NCBI GenBank assembly: GCA_035362115.1
Contig: DAOSDD010000239.1
Coordinates: 1 to 6,478, forward strand
Reading direction: 5' to 3'
DNA: 6,478 nt
From: DUMC01 sp035362115
GTDB lineage: Bacteria; Bacillota; Clostridia; Acetivibrionales; DUMC01
Below the pieces are notes generated by a model. The model saw nothing but the letters and a program-made list of their open reading frames with translations, made no database searches and was not told where the DNA came from. Position 1 is the stretch's first letter. Each line of letters begins with the position of its first letter. The position numbers and the translations under genes are program-made. Of this stretch, positions 1 to 6,478 are shown in pieces.

Positions 1-2022
1 TATCAGACTATGAAGGAATATGACCGTTTTGAAAAGGGGGCAGCTAACGGTAATACGTCCACAAGAGTTCTTCAAAGACAATTGGAAGACAGGGACGAAA
101 AAGGAAATCCTCATGAATACAAAATCATTGTAACCACTATTCAGAAGCTGGATATATTTATACGTAAAAACAAACAGCATGATATTTATAAGAAACACGT
201 GGTACTGATTTTTGATGAGTGCCACCGTTCCCAATTTGGTGAAATGCATCAAGCTATCACGAAGAGCTTTAAGAACTACCATATCTTCGGCTTTACGGGA
301 ACTCCGATTTTTGCTGCTAATGCCAGTTCAGGAGGTAACCCACTGCTTCGTACAACCGAGCAGGCCTTTGGAGAAAAGCTACATACCTATACCATTGTGG
401 ATGCCATCAATGATGGGAATGTTCTGCCTTTTAGAATAGATTTTATCAATACCATTAAGATGCCTGATTACGTTAATGATAAAAAAGTCTATAGCATAGA
501 TAGAGAAAAAGCCTTAGCAGATCCACAGCGAATCAGTGAAATTGTTTCTTACGTTCTTGAACACTTTGATCAGAAGACGAAGCGCAATAGTTATTACACA
601 TTCTCTGCGAAATGGGAAGAAGCAGATAAGCACAACCCTAAAAAGATGATAGAAAAGCGTGAAACAAGGCGAGTTGCCGGTTTCAACTCCATATTTGCTG
701 CTGCATCCATCCCAATGGCAATCAGATACTATAATGAGTTTAAGAAGCAGATAGCGGAAAAGAACCGTAACCTTACCATTGCAACTATTTTCAGTTTTAG
801 TGCAAATGAGGAGGAGCCAGATGGACTGCTTCCTGAAGAGGATTTTAATATGGAAAACCTTGACCAGAGCTCCAGAGATTTTCTTGAGGCGGCTATCCGA
901 GATTACAATTCCACATTTAGCACAAATTACGATACTTCCTCGGATAAGTTCCAGAATTATTATAAAGACCTCTCTCTTCGTGTAAAGAATCGGGAGATTG
1001 ATATATTGATTGTTGTCAATATGTTCCTGACAGGCTTTGATGCAACAACCCTAAATACCCTATGGGTAGACAAAAACCTGAGACAGCATGGACTGATTCA
1101 GGCTTTTTCAAGAACTAACCGCATCTTAAACAGCGTTAAGACCTATGGTAATATCGTTTGCTTTAGAGATTTGAAAGAAGAAACAGATAAAGCTATTGCA
1201 CTATTCGGCAATAAGGATGCTGGCGGTATTGTACTGCTAAAAACATACGAAGAATACTATAACGGCTATGATGACAAAGGTGAGTATAAGCCGGGCTATG
1301 CTGAATTGATTACAACTCTTACAACACAGTATCCCCTTGGACAACCTATTCTCGGAGAAGAAGCTGAAAAAGACTTTATTCGGCTATATGGAGCAATACT
1401 CAGGCTCAGAAATATTCTTACTTCTTTCGATGACTTTGAAGGAAATGAGATTTTATCTGAAAGGGATTTTCAGGACTATCAGAGCATTTATATTGACCTG
1501 TATCAGGAATACAGAAAAGGTGCTGATGGTGACAAAGAAACTATCAATGATGACATAGTTTTCGAGATTGAACTGGTCAAACAGATAGAGGTAAATATTG
1601 ACTACATCCTTATGCTTGTAGCCAAATATCAACAATCCAACTGCAAGGATAAAACCATTCTTACGACCATTGATAAGGCTATCAATTCGAGTATTGAACT
1701 TCGAAGTAAGAAAGAACTTATCGAGCGTTTTATTGAGCAAGTCAATGTATCGACCAAAGTGGATGAGGATTGGCGTAAATTCCTCCATGAGCGTAAGGAA
1801 GCGGATATTACAGCAATTATAGAAGAAGAAAGATTAAAGCCTGAAGAAACCCGCCGTTTCATCGACAATGCTTTCCGAGATGGGATACTTAAAACGACCG
1901 GTACAGCTATTGATAAAATCATGCCACCTGTATCTCGCTTTGGCGGAGGCAGAGCCGCGAAAAAGCAAGGAATTATCGAAAAACTAATGTTATTCTTTGA
2001 GAAGTATTTAGGATTGATATAG
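1..2022 (+). CDS. hsdR: Type I restriction enzyme R subunit (HsdR), 5'-truncated by window edge
   Basis: This is the motor subunit of a type I restriction-modification complex (HsdR2M2S). It translocates DNA using ATP and cleaves DNA lacking the host methylation pattern. The frame is open from base 1 (YQT before the first visible Met at nt 10), so the Met at nt 10 is internal. Visible SF2 helicase motifs, numbered from that Met, are TTIQK (42-46), the Walker B box DECH (69-72, nt 214-225), FTGTP (95-99), MFLTGFDA (338-345) and QAFSRTNR (364-371). The C-terminal helical region that docks on the methyltransferase follows, ending in a typical RF-GGG...IEKL-FFEKYLGL tail, so the 3' end looks intact. 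HsdR proteins are usually about 1000 residues. The missing third would carry the PD-(D/E)XK nuclease and Walker A motif, and hsdM/hsdS presumably lie further left. Base composition is less AT-rich than the genes to the right. Family identity is very secure; activity cannot be judged here. Confidence 0.96.
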   Translation, partial: YQTMKEYDRFEKGAANGNTSTRVLQRQLEDRDEKGNPHEYKIIVTTIQKLDIFIRKNKQHDIYKKHVVLIFDECHRSQFGEMHQAITKSFKNYHIFGFTGTPIFAANASSGGNPLLRTTEQAFGEKLHTYTIVDAINDGNVLPFRIDFINTIKMPDYVNDKKVYSIDREKALADPQRISEIVSYVLEHFDQKTKRNSYYTFSAKWEEADKHNPKKMIEKRETRRVAGFNSIFAAASIPMAIRYYNEFKKQIAEKNRNLTIATIFSFSANEEEPDGLLPEEDFNMENLDQSSRDFLEAAIRDYNSTFSTNYDTSSDKFQNYYKDLSLRVKNREIDILIVVNMFLTGFDATTLNTLWVDKNLRQHGLIQAFSRTNRILNSVKTYGNIVCFRDLKEETDKAIALFGNKDAGGIVLLKTYEEYYNGYDDKGEYKPGYAELITTLTTQYPLGQPILGEEAEKDFIRLYGAILRLRNILTSFDDFEGNEILSERDFQDYQSIYIDLYQEYRKGADGDKETINDDIVFEIELVKQIEVNIDYILMLVAKYQQSNCKDKTILTTIDKAINSSIELRSKKELIERFIEQVNVSTKVDEDWRKFLHERKEADITAIIEEERLKPEETRRFIDNAFRDGILKTTGTAIDKIMPPVSRFGGGRAAKKQGIIEKLMLFFEKYLGLI

Positions 2023-2060
2023 ATTAATATCAATCGCTAATTCAAAAATAATATCTTTAT

Positions 2061-2112
2061 AAAAAACCAGTCACTTCAAGCATTCATGCCTGATTGTGAC
2101 TGGTCTCTTTTT
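2061..2112. terminator. Bidirectional rho-independent terminator after hsdR
   Basis: A 9-bp perfect stem, ACCAGTCAC (2066-2074) with GTGACTGGT (2096-2104), has further partial pairing inside its 21-nt loop (GCA 2080-2082 with TGC 2087-2089). On the + strand it is followed by a T-rich run (T5 at 2108-2112). On the - strand the A-run 2061-2066 gives a T6 tail directly after the stem. It can therefore end hsdR transcription from the left and transcription of the truncated permease operon from the right. The - strand tail is the better of the two. Confidence 0.85.
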
Positions 2113-2176
2113 GCTCCGCTTGAAGCTGTTCATTTAAGTTTTTCTTCAATCCCTAAGTGAACGCTTCTTTATCCAT
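2084..2176 (-). pseudogene. Possible short gene remnant between permease break and terminator
   Basis: On the - strand, just where homology of the truncated permease ends, a second frame reads MDKEAFT, then a stop (TAG), then GLKKNLNEQLQAEQKETSHNQA and TGA at 2084-2086. The 22-residue tail is hydrophilic and rich in Gln, Glu and Lys, like the C-terminus of a charged helical protein. It would be the last codons of a gene whose body has been lost. Against this, its final codons overlap the terminator stem, and a frame this short can be open by chance. I do not recognise the family. Confidence 0.2.
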
Positions 2177-2505
2177 CCCCTTCCAGGCAGTGTTTTTTTA
2201 GAAAGTGCATACCCTGCCGTAAGGCTCATGAATAAATTTAACATTGTCCCACATATTGTATATATTAACGTGTTTTTATAACCTACCATTATATTCTCAT
2301 CTCTAAATACTCTTTTGTATCCATCAAGGGTTAAGCCTTTGGGATATAGCCAAACCTCGCCGCGTCCAACTAAATTTGGATCGCTTATTGAACAGGATAC
2401 TATATATACCAGCGGATATAATACCAATACCATCATAAGGGTGACACAGAATATGTTAACTATCTCAAAAATTTTATCGCCTTTGCTTGTATTAATTACA
2501 GCCAT
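2146..2505 (-). pseudogene. Truncated LplC/YtcP-type carbohydrate ABC transporter permease
   Basis: This is the N-terminal part of the second permease of a CUT1-family sugar ABC importer. The frame has 119 codons, whereas the family is usually near 290-300. Visible parts are a first membrane segment (about residues 18-39, ending in the typical SCSISDP), the extracellular stretch with a PKGLTLDGYKRVF motif, and a second membrane segment (about 78-100) with the family's LTAGYALSKK-LPGRG. After residue about 110 the family pattern stops, and nine unrelated residues (WIKKRSLRD) lead to a stop. The remaining membrane segments and the EAA loop that contacts the ATPase are absent, so a working permease is very unlikely. 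The start is supported by AAAGGAG at 2512-2518, six bases before the ATG. It lies 41 bp downstream of the intact permease and was surely co-transcribed with it. The missing part is nowhere else in the window. Confidence 0.88.
2165..2178. other. Recombination junction: end of permease homology
   Basis: Permease family similarity ends after the LPGRG residues (codons ending near nt 2176). From there to the hsdR stop only a terminator and unexplained sequence are seen. This is inferred to be the point where an insertion or deletion joined the restriction locus to the transporter operon. No terminal inverted repeat, target duplication, tRNA or recombinase gene is visible on the left side, so the mechanism is unknown. 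The exact base could shift by several positions. Confidence 0.55.
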
Positions 2506-2546
2506 ATCTTTCTCCTTTCTTAAGCCAGGATAAACCCGGAATATTT

Positions 2547-3464
2547 TCAGAATAAACTTGTTTCATTTAATTTTCGTGCAATATAATTGGTCAGTACGAG
2601 GAGGATTAAGTTTATAACATTATTAAATAATCCGACTGCTGTAGAAAAGCTTAAACTGCCTTTCAAAAGTCCTCTCCGGTAAACATACGTGGATATTACT
2701 TCAGACTTCGCCAAATTAAGATCATTTTGGAGTAAAAATGTTTTTTCAAATCCAACGCTTACAATGCTCCCGATATTCAAAATAAGCAGTATTATTATTG
2801 TTGGTTTTATTGCAGGTAAATTTATATGCCAAATTCTCTTTATACGGCTTGCGCCATCTATCGTAGCAGCTTCATGTAGCTCTTGATTTACCGAAGATAG
2901 TGCAGCAATATATATAACAGCCCCCCAACCCATATCTTGCCAAATGCCTGACCATACATATATATGTTTAAATGCATCTGGCTGAATCATAAAATATTGC
3001 TTCTCAAACCCCAAAAAAGAAATAAAGTGGTTAATGATGCCTATTGAAGGTGACAGCATAAGGATGATAATTCCAACCATAACAACCATTGAGATAAAAT
3101 GAGGTGCATATAATACTGTTTGCAAGAACTTTTTATATTTATAATTATTTACCTCATTTAGCATTAATGCGAGTATAATAGGAAAAGGGAAGCTAACAAC
3201 AGTTGAATATATGGAAATGGTTAGCGTATTCCGGATTATTGGCCAAAAATAATAGCCCCCGATAAAATCCTTAAAATGCTTTAATCCAACCCATTTACTC
3301 CCCCAAATACCTAGAGCCCCGCTATAATTTTTAAAAGCGATTTGCAGTCCATACATAGGTAAATATGAAAATATCGCTACATACAAAACTGCAGGGAGTA
3401 AAAAAATATATAAAGTCCTATGTTTGTTAATACTCCTTATTAGATCCTTAATTCTACTTTTCAT
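2547..3464 (-). CDS. LplB/YtcP-partner carbohydrate ABC transporter permease (CUT1)
   Basis: This is a cytoplasmic-membrane permease of a binding-protein-dependent sugar importer. The 305-residue length is normal for LplB-like proteins. It starts with a basic cytoplasmic tail and TM1 (about 17-38, with the family's LLPAVLYVAIFSYLPMYG). Further hydrophobic segments lie near 79-101, 117-138, 178-192, 222-240 and 275-295. The EAA loop is clear at 198-217 (EAA-IDGAS...I-LP) and is the docking site for the ATPase. The family's FKNYS after TM1 and the APHFIS stretch are also present. GAGG lies 11 nt before the ATG. It is first in the operon, transcribed divergently from the membrane AraC regulator, with the broken second permease 41 bp downstream. 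No ATPase gene is seen; transporters of this type commonly share an MsmK-like ATPase encoded elsewhere. The substrate is probably an oligosaccharide or a modified sugar but cannot be named. With its partner truncated, it is probably orphaned. Confidence 0.93.
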   Translation of the reverse strand: MKSRIKDLIRSINKHRTLYIFLLPAVLYVAIFSYLPMYGLQIAFKNYSGALGIWGSKWVGLKHFKDFIGGYYFWPIIRNTLTISIYSTVVSFPFPIILALMLNEVNNYKYKKFLQTVLYAPHFISMVVMVGIIILMLSPSIGIINHFISFLGFEKQYFMIQPDAFKHIYVWSGIWQDMGWGAVIYIAALSSVNQELHEAATIDGASRIKRIWHINLPAIKPTIIILLILNIGSIVSVGFEKTFLLQNDLNLAKSEVISTYVYRRGLLKGSLSFSTAVGLFNNVINLILLVLTNYIARKLNETSLF

Positions 3465-3515
3465 GGTTAATTCATCCTCGAATCTATAAATAATTTATTT
3501 AAAAAAGATAATATA

Positions 3516-3544
3516 ATAATACAAGATGGCTAAAGCCCTTTCAA
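3516..3544 (-). promoter_or_regulatory. Predicted sigma-A promoter of the permease operon
   Basis: On the - strand, TTGAAA (3539-3544) is followed after exactly 17 bp by TATTAT (3516-3521), close to the TTGACA-N17-TATAAT consensus. Transcription would start near 3509, giving a leader of about 45 nt before the ATG at 3464. An activator would probably bind upstream, that is at higher coordinates, where the TTGTAA repeats lie. This is a pattern match only, in an AT-rich region. Confidence 0.6.
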
Positions 3545-3619
3545 TTGGATATTTGTAAATCTATATTGGATAAATGTATCATAATTAGCTTTGTAATGTG
3601 TTTGCTAGAAAACTACAAT

Positions 3620-3643
3620 AAACTTGCACAAATATAAGTTTGT
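3620..3643. repeat. Nested short inverted repeats in the divergent region
   Basis: AAACTT (3620-3625) is mirrored by AAGTTT (3636-3641). Overlapping it, ACAAA (3628-3632) is mirrored by TTTGT (3639-3643). A TATAAT (3643-3648) abuts the right edge but has no well-spaced -35 box. This could be an operator, or chance in AT-rich DNA. Confidence 0.25.
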
Positions 3644-3671
3644 ATAATATTAATTTTTGATATATAATTGA

Positions 3672-3702
3672 TATTGTAAGCAATGTTAAACAGCTATTGT
3701 AA
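3672..3702 (+). repeat. Direct repeat TATTGTAA x2, candidate AraC-type operator
   Basis: Two identical 8-mers, TATTGTAA at 3672-3679 and 3695-3702, are 23 bp apart start to start, roughly two helical turns on the same DNA face. AraC-family activators typically bind direct repeats with about this spacing. The second copy overlaps the predicted -35 box of the regulator gene, which would allow autoregulation. Assigning these sites to the adjacent regulator is inference. Confidence 0.35.
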
Positions 3703-3724
3703 CTATATCTACGAATACTATTAT
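3697..3724 (+). promoter_or_regulatory. Predicted promoter of the membrane AraC regulator
   Basis: TTGTAA (3697-3702) and TATTAT (3719-3724) are 16 bp apart, and the start site would fall near 3731. This leaves a leader of about 55 nt before the ATG at 3786. A perfect TATAAT at 3731-3736 lacks an acceptable -35 box at the usual distance, so it is the less likely choice. Confidence 0.4.
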
Positions 3725-3785
3725 CATTACTATAATTGGGAACGCTGCTATGAACAAATAAATATTCTGTAAAGGAATAAATATT

Positions 3786-5981
3786 ATGACTTTAAAAAAT
3801 TTTCTTATAAAACATAATTATTTGATAAAGCTTTCTATTAGTTTAGTCATTGCAATCTACCTGCCTGGGATTTTTATCGGACTTGGGGTCATTAAAAGTT
3901 CATATAACGAAATTGTAAATAAAAGTGAAAATAAATATTATGATATGACAACATCCTTTTCTGCATATTTTATTGAACAGATCAATTTCTTAAAAAAACA
4001 CGCACTTACAATAATATATGACAACGAAAATGCACCCGTTGAAAAAAAGATTATGAAAGATATTATTGATTCCCATCCATATTATTATTTAACAACAACA
4101 AAAATATTATCGGATTATAGAATAGGTTTGCCTAATGCAATTGATATAGGAATCTGCTTTAAAGGCTCAGATTATATTATTACTTCTACATTTAAATATA
4201 AAATAAGTGATTTTATGAAAATATCTTCCACAAACAACACTTATAACACAAAAGAATTAGAAGAATTTTTTAATTATGATATAGATAGAATTAAACTTGC
4301 ATCAAACTTTAACTGTAGAAATGTAACAGAAGCAAATTTCCTTGTGGGAGTACCGGTAGTATTTAATAAACAACATGAAGCTTTAATTATTTACATAATG
4401 AGATATGATTCAGTAAATACAACTTTTTTTGGCAAAGAGGAGATAGAGAATGTTTCATTGCTGATTTTTAACGCTGATGGCCAATTAGCTTTTGCCAGCG
4501 ACCCAAAAAGTAATGACTTTTACCATAATATATCAGGAAACGACGCATTTAGAAAATATCTGCTTAATTCTGATACAAAAATAGAAAGTTTCACAATAGG
4601 GTATAATTTTACTGCCATGAAGGTATATAATTCCAACATTAGAAAAATATTTGTATCAATAATCCCTGAAAACTTGATGGAGGAAAACCTTAACCAGTAT
4701 TTAAGCATAGTATATAAGACAACAACTTTAGCCATGATGGCATTTGCATTGTTATTAGGCATATCGGTATATATTAATTATAAACCTATTTTTAATCTTG
4801 TTAAACCTATAAGAAAGAAAAATCCAATAAATCTAAGCAGCGAAATCAGGACTATATCAACGGCCATGGATAAGATGGAAAAAAACGTTGCTGAACAAAA
4901 GATCCTGTTAATGGATTATTTGCTGGGAAATATCTTGTATGGCATTCCTATATCAGAAGAAATAATGGATAGACTGGATTTTAATAGGAGTAGCGATTTG
5001 TATTGTGTATTTGTTATAATGGATATAAAAATGAATTCCCGCGAAAGAGATAGAATAACTAATTATTTATATAGTAAGTGCAATATCCACGCTTATGTTA
5101 CTGACATTTTGAATAAAAATCATATAATTCTTATATGCACCCTTAAGAATAATGATGTTTCTATAATCCTGAGCGAATTAAAAAAGTATTTAAATGAGAT
5201 ATACGAATTTGTTTATAAAATAGGAGTGGGACATATAGTCAACAATATCGGCGATATAAGAAAATCCTATTTGAACGCTTTACGCATAGTAGAGCTTACA
5301 ATGATTAATGTAAATTTACTGGGCTCAGAAATTTCTTTTACAGAAAATTATCCCACAGAAGAAATAAATTTATTCTTACAATACATTGAAAATAGTGAAA
5401 AGGAAAACGCCTTCGGCATTCTGGATAATATATTCAAATACATAAATAGTATAGAAATATCATTATTAAGGCAATATATTGCTTGTGATTTACTTATCTC
5501 ATATATTAAATGCTTAAAAAAGATAAAATATCCCTTTGATAAAAAAGATGAGTTCATGCTTTTTAATAACAACAGCACTGCTGAATTGTTTGAAGCTATG
5601 CGTATTTCAGTATCAACAGTCTGTGATGTAATCCTGCACAATAATGAGGTATCCTACTCCAATTTGCAGAAGGAGATTATTGAATACGTAAACCAAAACT
5701 TTACTAGCTTTGATTTGTGTAGAACCCAAGTGGCTGATATATTTAACATTTCTATATACACACTGTCAAGAATATTTAAAGAGAACGCAGGGTTAGGCTT
5801 TAAGGAATATGTCTTATCAAAGCGGTTGGAATTATCAAAAGCCTTACTTATGAATACGAATAAAAGCATAACCCAGATTACAATTGAGGTAGGATTTTCT
5901 GATCCGGGTTATTTTTCGCGGATATTTAAAATGACATATGGTACCACGCCTAGTCAATTCAGATCCGGCAATAGCCTGTAA
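3786..5981 (+). CDS. Membrane-anchored AraC-family sensor-regulator
   Basis: This 731-residue one-component sensor has a signal-anchor TM1 (about 14-36) and an extracellular sensing domain (about 39-305, of the size and type of Cache-like domains in this family). TM2 follows (about 311-331), then a short charged linker. A cytoplasmic region around 400-505 contains GVG-IVNNIGDIRKSYLNA, resembling the degenerate GGDEF-like domain of CdaR/YesN-type regulators. The C-terminal AraC/XylS domain (about 625-727) has helix-turn-helix 1 near 647-665 (QVADIFNISIYTLSRIFKEN) and helix 2 in the signature GFSDPGYFSRIFK...GTTPSQFR (703-726). Length and order match the two-TM AraC regulators found beside CUT1 sugar transporters in Firmicutes. 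AAAGGA at 3771-3776, nine bases before the ATG, supports the start. By position it would sense an extracellular carbohydrate or loaded binding protein and control the divergent permeases. The frame is intact although its apparent target operon is broken. The gene is very AT-rich. The ligand is unknown. Confidence 0.93.
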   Translation: MTLKNFLIKHNYLIKLSISLVIAIYLPGIFIGLGVIKSSYNEIVNKSENKYYDMTTSFSAYFIEQINFLKKHALTIIYDNENAPVEKKIMKDIIDSHPYYYLTTTKILSDYRIGLPNAIDIGICFKGSDYIITSTFKYKISDFMKISSTNNTYNTKELEEFFNYDIDRIKLASNFNCRNVTEANFLVGVPVVFNKQHEALIIYIMRYDSVNTTFFGKEEIENVSLLIFNADGQLAFASDPKSNDFYHNISGNDAFRKYLLNSDTKIESFTIGYNFTAMKVYNSNIRKIFVSIIPENLMEENLNQYLSIVYKTTTLAMMAFALLLGISVYINYKPIFNLVKPIRKKNPINLSSEIRTISTAMDKMEKNVAEQKILLMDYLLGNILYGIPISEEIMDRLDFNRSSDLYCVFVIMDIKMNSRERDRITNYLYSKCNIHAYVTDILNKNHIILICTLKNNDVSIILSELKKYLNEIYEFVYKIGVGHIVNNIGDIRKSYLNALRIVELTMINVNLLGSEISFTENYPTEEINLFLQYIENSEKENAFGILDNIFKYINSIEISLLRQYIACDLLISYIKCLKKIKYPFDKKDEFMLFNNNSTAELFEAMRISVSTVCDVILHNNEVSYSNLQKEIIEYVNQNFTSFDLCRTQVADIFNISIYTLSRIFKENAGLGFKEYVLSKRLELSKALLMNTNKSITQITIEVGFSDPGYFSRIFKMTYGTTPSQFRSGNSL

Positions 5982-6030
5982 GCGCTGAAACTTTCAATTA
6001 CCAATTACTTTCTTAATGAGTCATAAATAG

Positions 6031-6081
6031 AAATGATGCTAAACTACAAATTCTGAGGTTTAGCACCATTTTTCTCTTTTT
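6031..6081 (+). terminator. Rho-independent terminator after the AraC regulator
   Basis: TGCTAAAC (6037-6044) pairs with GTTTAGCA (6058-6065). The stem extends past one A-C mismatch through 6031-6035 with 6067-6071, and the loop is about 12 nt. A T-rich run (T5 at 6069-6073, then more T to 6081) follows. It lies between convergent genes and ends the regulator transcript. The - strand side has only a moderately T-rich tail, so it may also act weakly for the VanZ-like gene. Confidence 0.8.
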
Positions 6082-6164
6082 ATTCCTAAAGTCAGGTTAC
6101 ATGTGATTTGTATTATGTTGATGAATTTTGTCGAATCGTAACGAGTCATCTATTCTATTTCGCT

Positions 6165-6478
6165 TTACTGCCTTATTCTTTCCACTTTCCTATTCATACT
6201 TCCAGCAACCCAACTTACACCCAAGAATCCTAATATACCAACACTGGACCCAGTGCTATCTATAATTACATCTCTAATTTCTCCTGATCTGCCGGGTATA
6301 AAAATCTGATGCACTTCATCTGATACAGCATACAAAATGCAAATCAAAAGGGCCAATAATACACTTCTGTAACCACATACCCCGCTTCTCCTCAAAGCAT
6401 TTACCACCAGTATCCCAAGTTCAAAATAATAAAAGAAATGAGCGTTCTTCCTGACTATATGATGAAGGTCTCCTTTTT
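6165..6478 (-). CDS. VanZ-like family membrane protein, 5'-truncated by window edge
   Basis: These are 103 residues of a VanZ-family (PF04892-type) integral membrane protein. The frame stays open to the right edge, so the true start lies outside; a GTG at 6405-6407 is internal. Family marks are RKNAHFFYYFELG near the beginning, then a membrane segment (LLALLICILYAVSDE) leading into the signature SDEVHQIFIPGRSGEIRDVIIDSTGSSVG, and a last hydrophobic segment before a short basic tail. The prototype VanZ of Tn1546 gives low-level teicoplanin resistance, but most chromosomal homologues have no proven role, so resistance should not be assumed. Nothing links it to the sugar transport locus: it is convergent with the regulator, 183 bp away, and separated by a terminator. 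Confidence 0.9.
   Translation of the reverse strand, partial: KGDLHHIVRKNAHFFYYFELGILVVNALRRSGVCGYRSVLLALLICILYAVSDEVHQIFIPGRSGEIRDVIIDSTGSSVGILGFLGVSWVAGSMNRKVERIRQ

Larger units (their letters stand above)
3465..3785. promoter_or_regulatory. Divergent intergenic regulatory region, permease operon / AraC regulator
   Basis: This 321-bp AT-rich gap lies between two divergently transcribed genes and holds no convincing coding frame. It contains a good promoter for the permease operon at its left end, a weaker one for the regulator at its right end, and four copies of TTGTAA (3553, 3591, 3674, 3697). Two of these form a spaced direct repeat. Near the middle, nested inverted repeats lie around 3620-3643. 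Such a length is consistent with regulator binding between the two promoters. I see no riboswitch-like or leader-peptide structure. Confidence 0.7.

Noticed and set aside
1453..2033. Open frames on the - strand inside hsdR
   Set aside because: They overlap a strongly conserved HsdR frame, have no family features and no ribosome binding site; they are antisense shadows.
2315..2533. A + strand open frame across the truncated permease
   Set aside because: It is the complement of recognised permease codons, and its translation shows no family-like pattern.
3592..3605. Possible cre box in the divergent region (TGTAATGTGTTTGC)
   Set aside because: It lacks the central CG and mismatches at several fixed positions on either strand.
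5977..5990. TGTAAGCGCTGAAA resembles a CcpA catabolite-response (cre) site with one mismatch
   Set aside because: It spans the stop codon of the regulator gene, far from any visible promoter, with a terminator just downstream. Probably chance.
6082..6164. Gap between the regulator terminator and the VanZ-like stop
   Set aside because: Only 83 bp with no convincing promoter, RNA structure or coding frame.
6405..6407. GTG as the start of the VanZ-like protein
   Set aside because: The frame continues upstream to the window edge with family-typical residues (RKNAHF...Y), so the true start is outside the window.
1..6478. CRISPR arrays, tRNA or rRNA genes, insertion sequences
   Set aside because: No regularly spaced repeats, cloverleaf-like sequence, transposase motifs or paired terminal inverted repeats were seen on reading both strands.

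Overview
The window looks like a low-G+C Firmicute, most likely of the Clostridia or Paenibacillus type. This rests on the AT-rich sequence, strong AGGAG-like ribosome binding sites, and the pairing of LplB/LplC (YtcP)-type sugar permeases with a large membrane-anchored AraC regulator. That pairing is characteristic of polysaccharide-degrading Firmicutes. The species cannot be named from the sequence alone.

Layout, left to right. (1) Nucleotides 1-2022 (+) hold the C-terminal two thirds of HsdR, the motor and nuclease subunit of a type I restriction-modification system; its N-terminus lies off the left edge. (2) Nucleotides about 2061-2112 hold a hairpin with an A-run on one side and a T-run on the other, so it can stop transcription from both sides. 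(3) Nucleotides 2146-3464 (-) hold two permease genes of a CUT1 carbohydrate ABC importer. The upstream one (lplB-like) is complete. The second (lplC-like) breaks off after about 110 codons, just before the hsdR terminator. (4) Nucleotides 3465-3785 are an AT-rich divergent regulatory region. It has a good sigma-A-type promoter for the permeases, a weaker one for the regulator, and a direct repeat that could be an operator. (5) Nucleotides 3786-5981 (+) encode a 731-residue two-TM sensor with a C-terminal AraC DNA-binding domain, followed by a terminator. (6) Nucleotides 6165-6478 (-) hold the C-terminal part of a VanZ-like membrane protein cut by the right edge.

How it fits together. The membrane sensor and the permease pair form a familiar unit: an extracellular signal, probably an oligosaccharide or a sugar-loaded binding protein, would activate the divergent transporter operon. 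Here that unit is broken. The second permease has lost its C-terminal membrane segments and the conserved EAA loop, and no solute-binding protein gene follows. The break lies about 150 bp from the end of hsdR, whose base composition is visibly less AT-rich than the regulator and permeases. The simplest reading is that the restriction locus arrived by insertion or deletion-replacement and cut off the transporter operon. No clearly new system is visible. The most informative feature is this junction near nucleotides 2165-2178.
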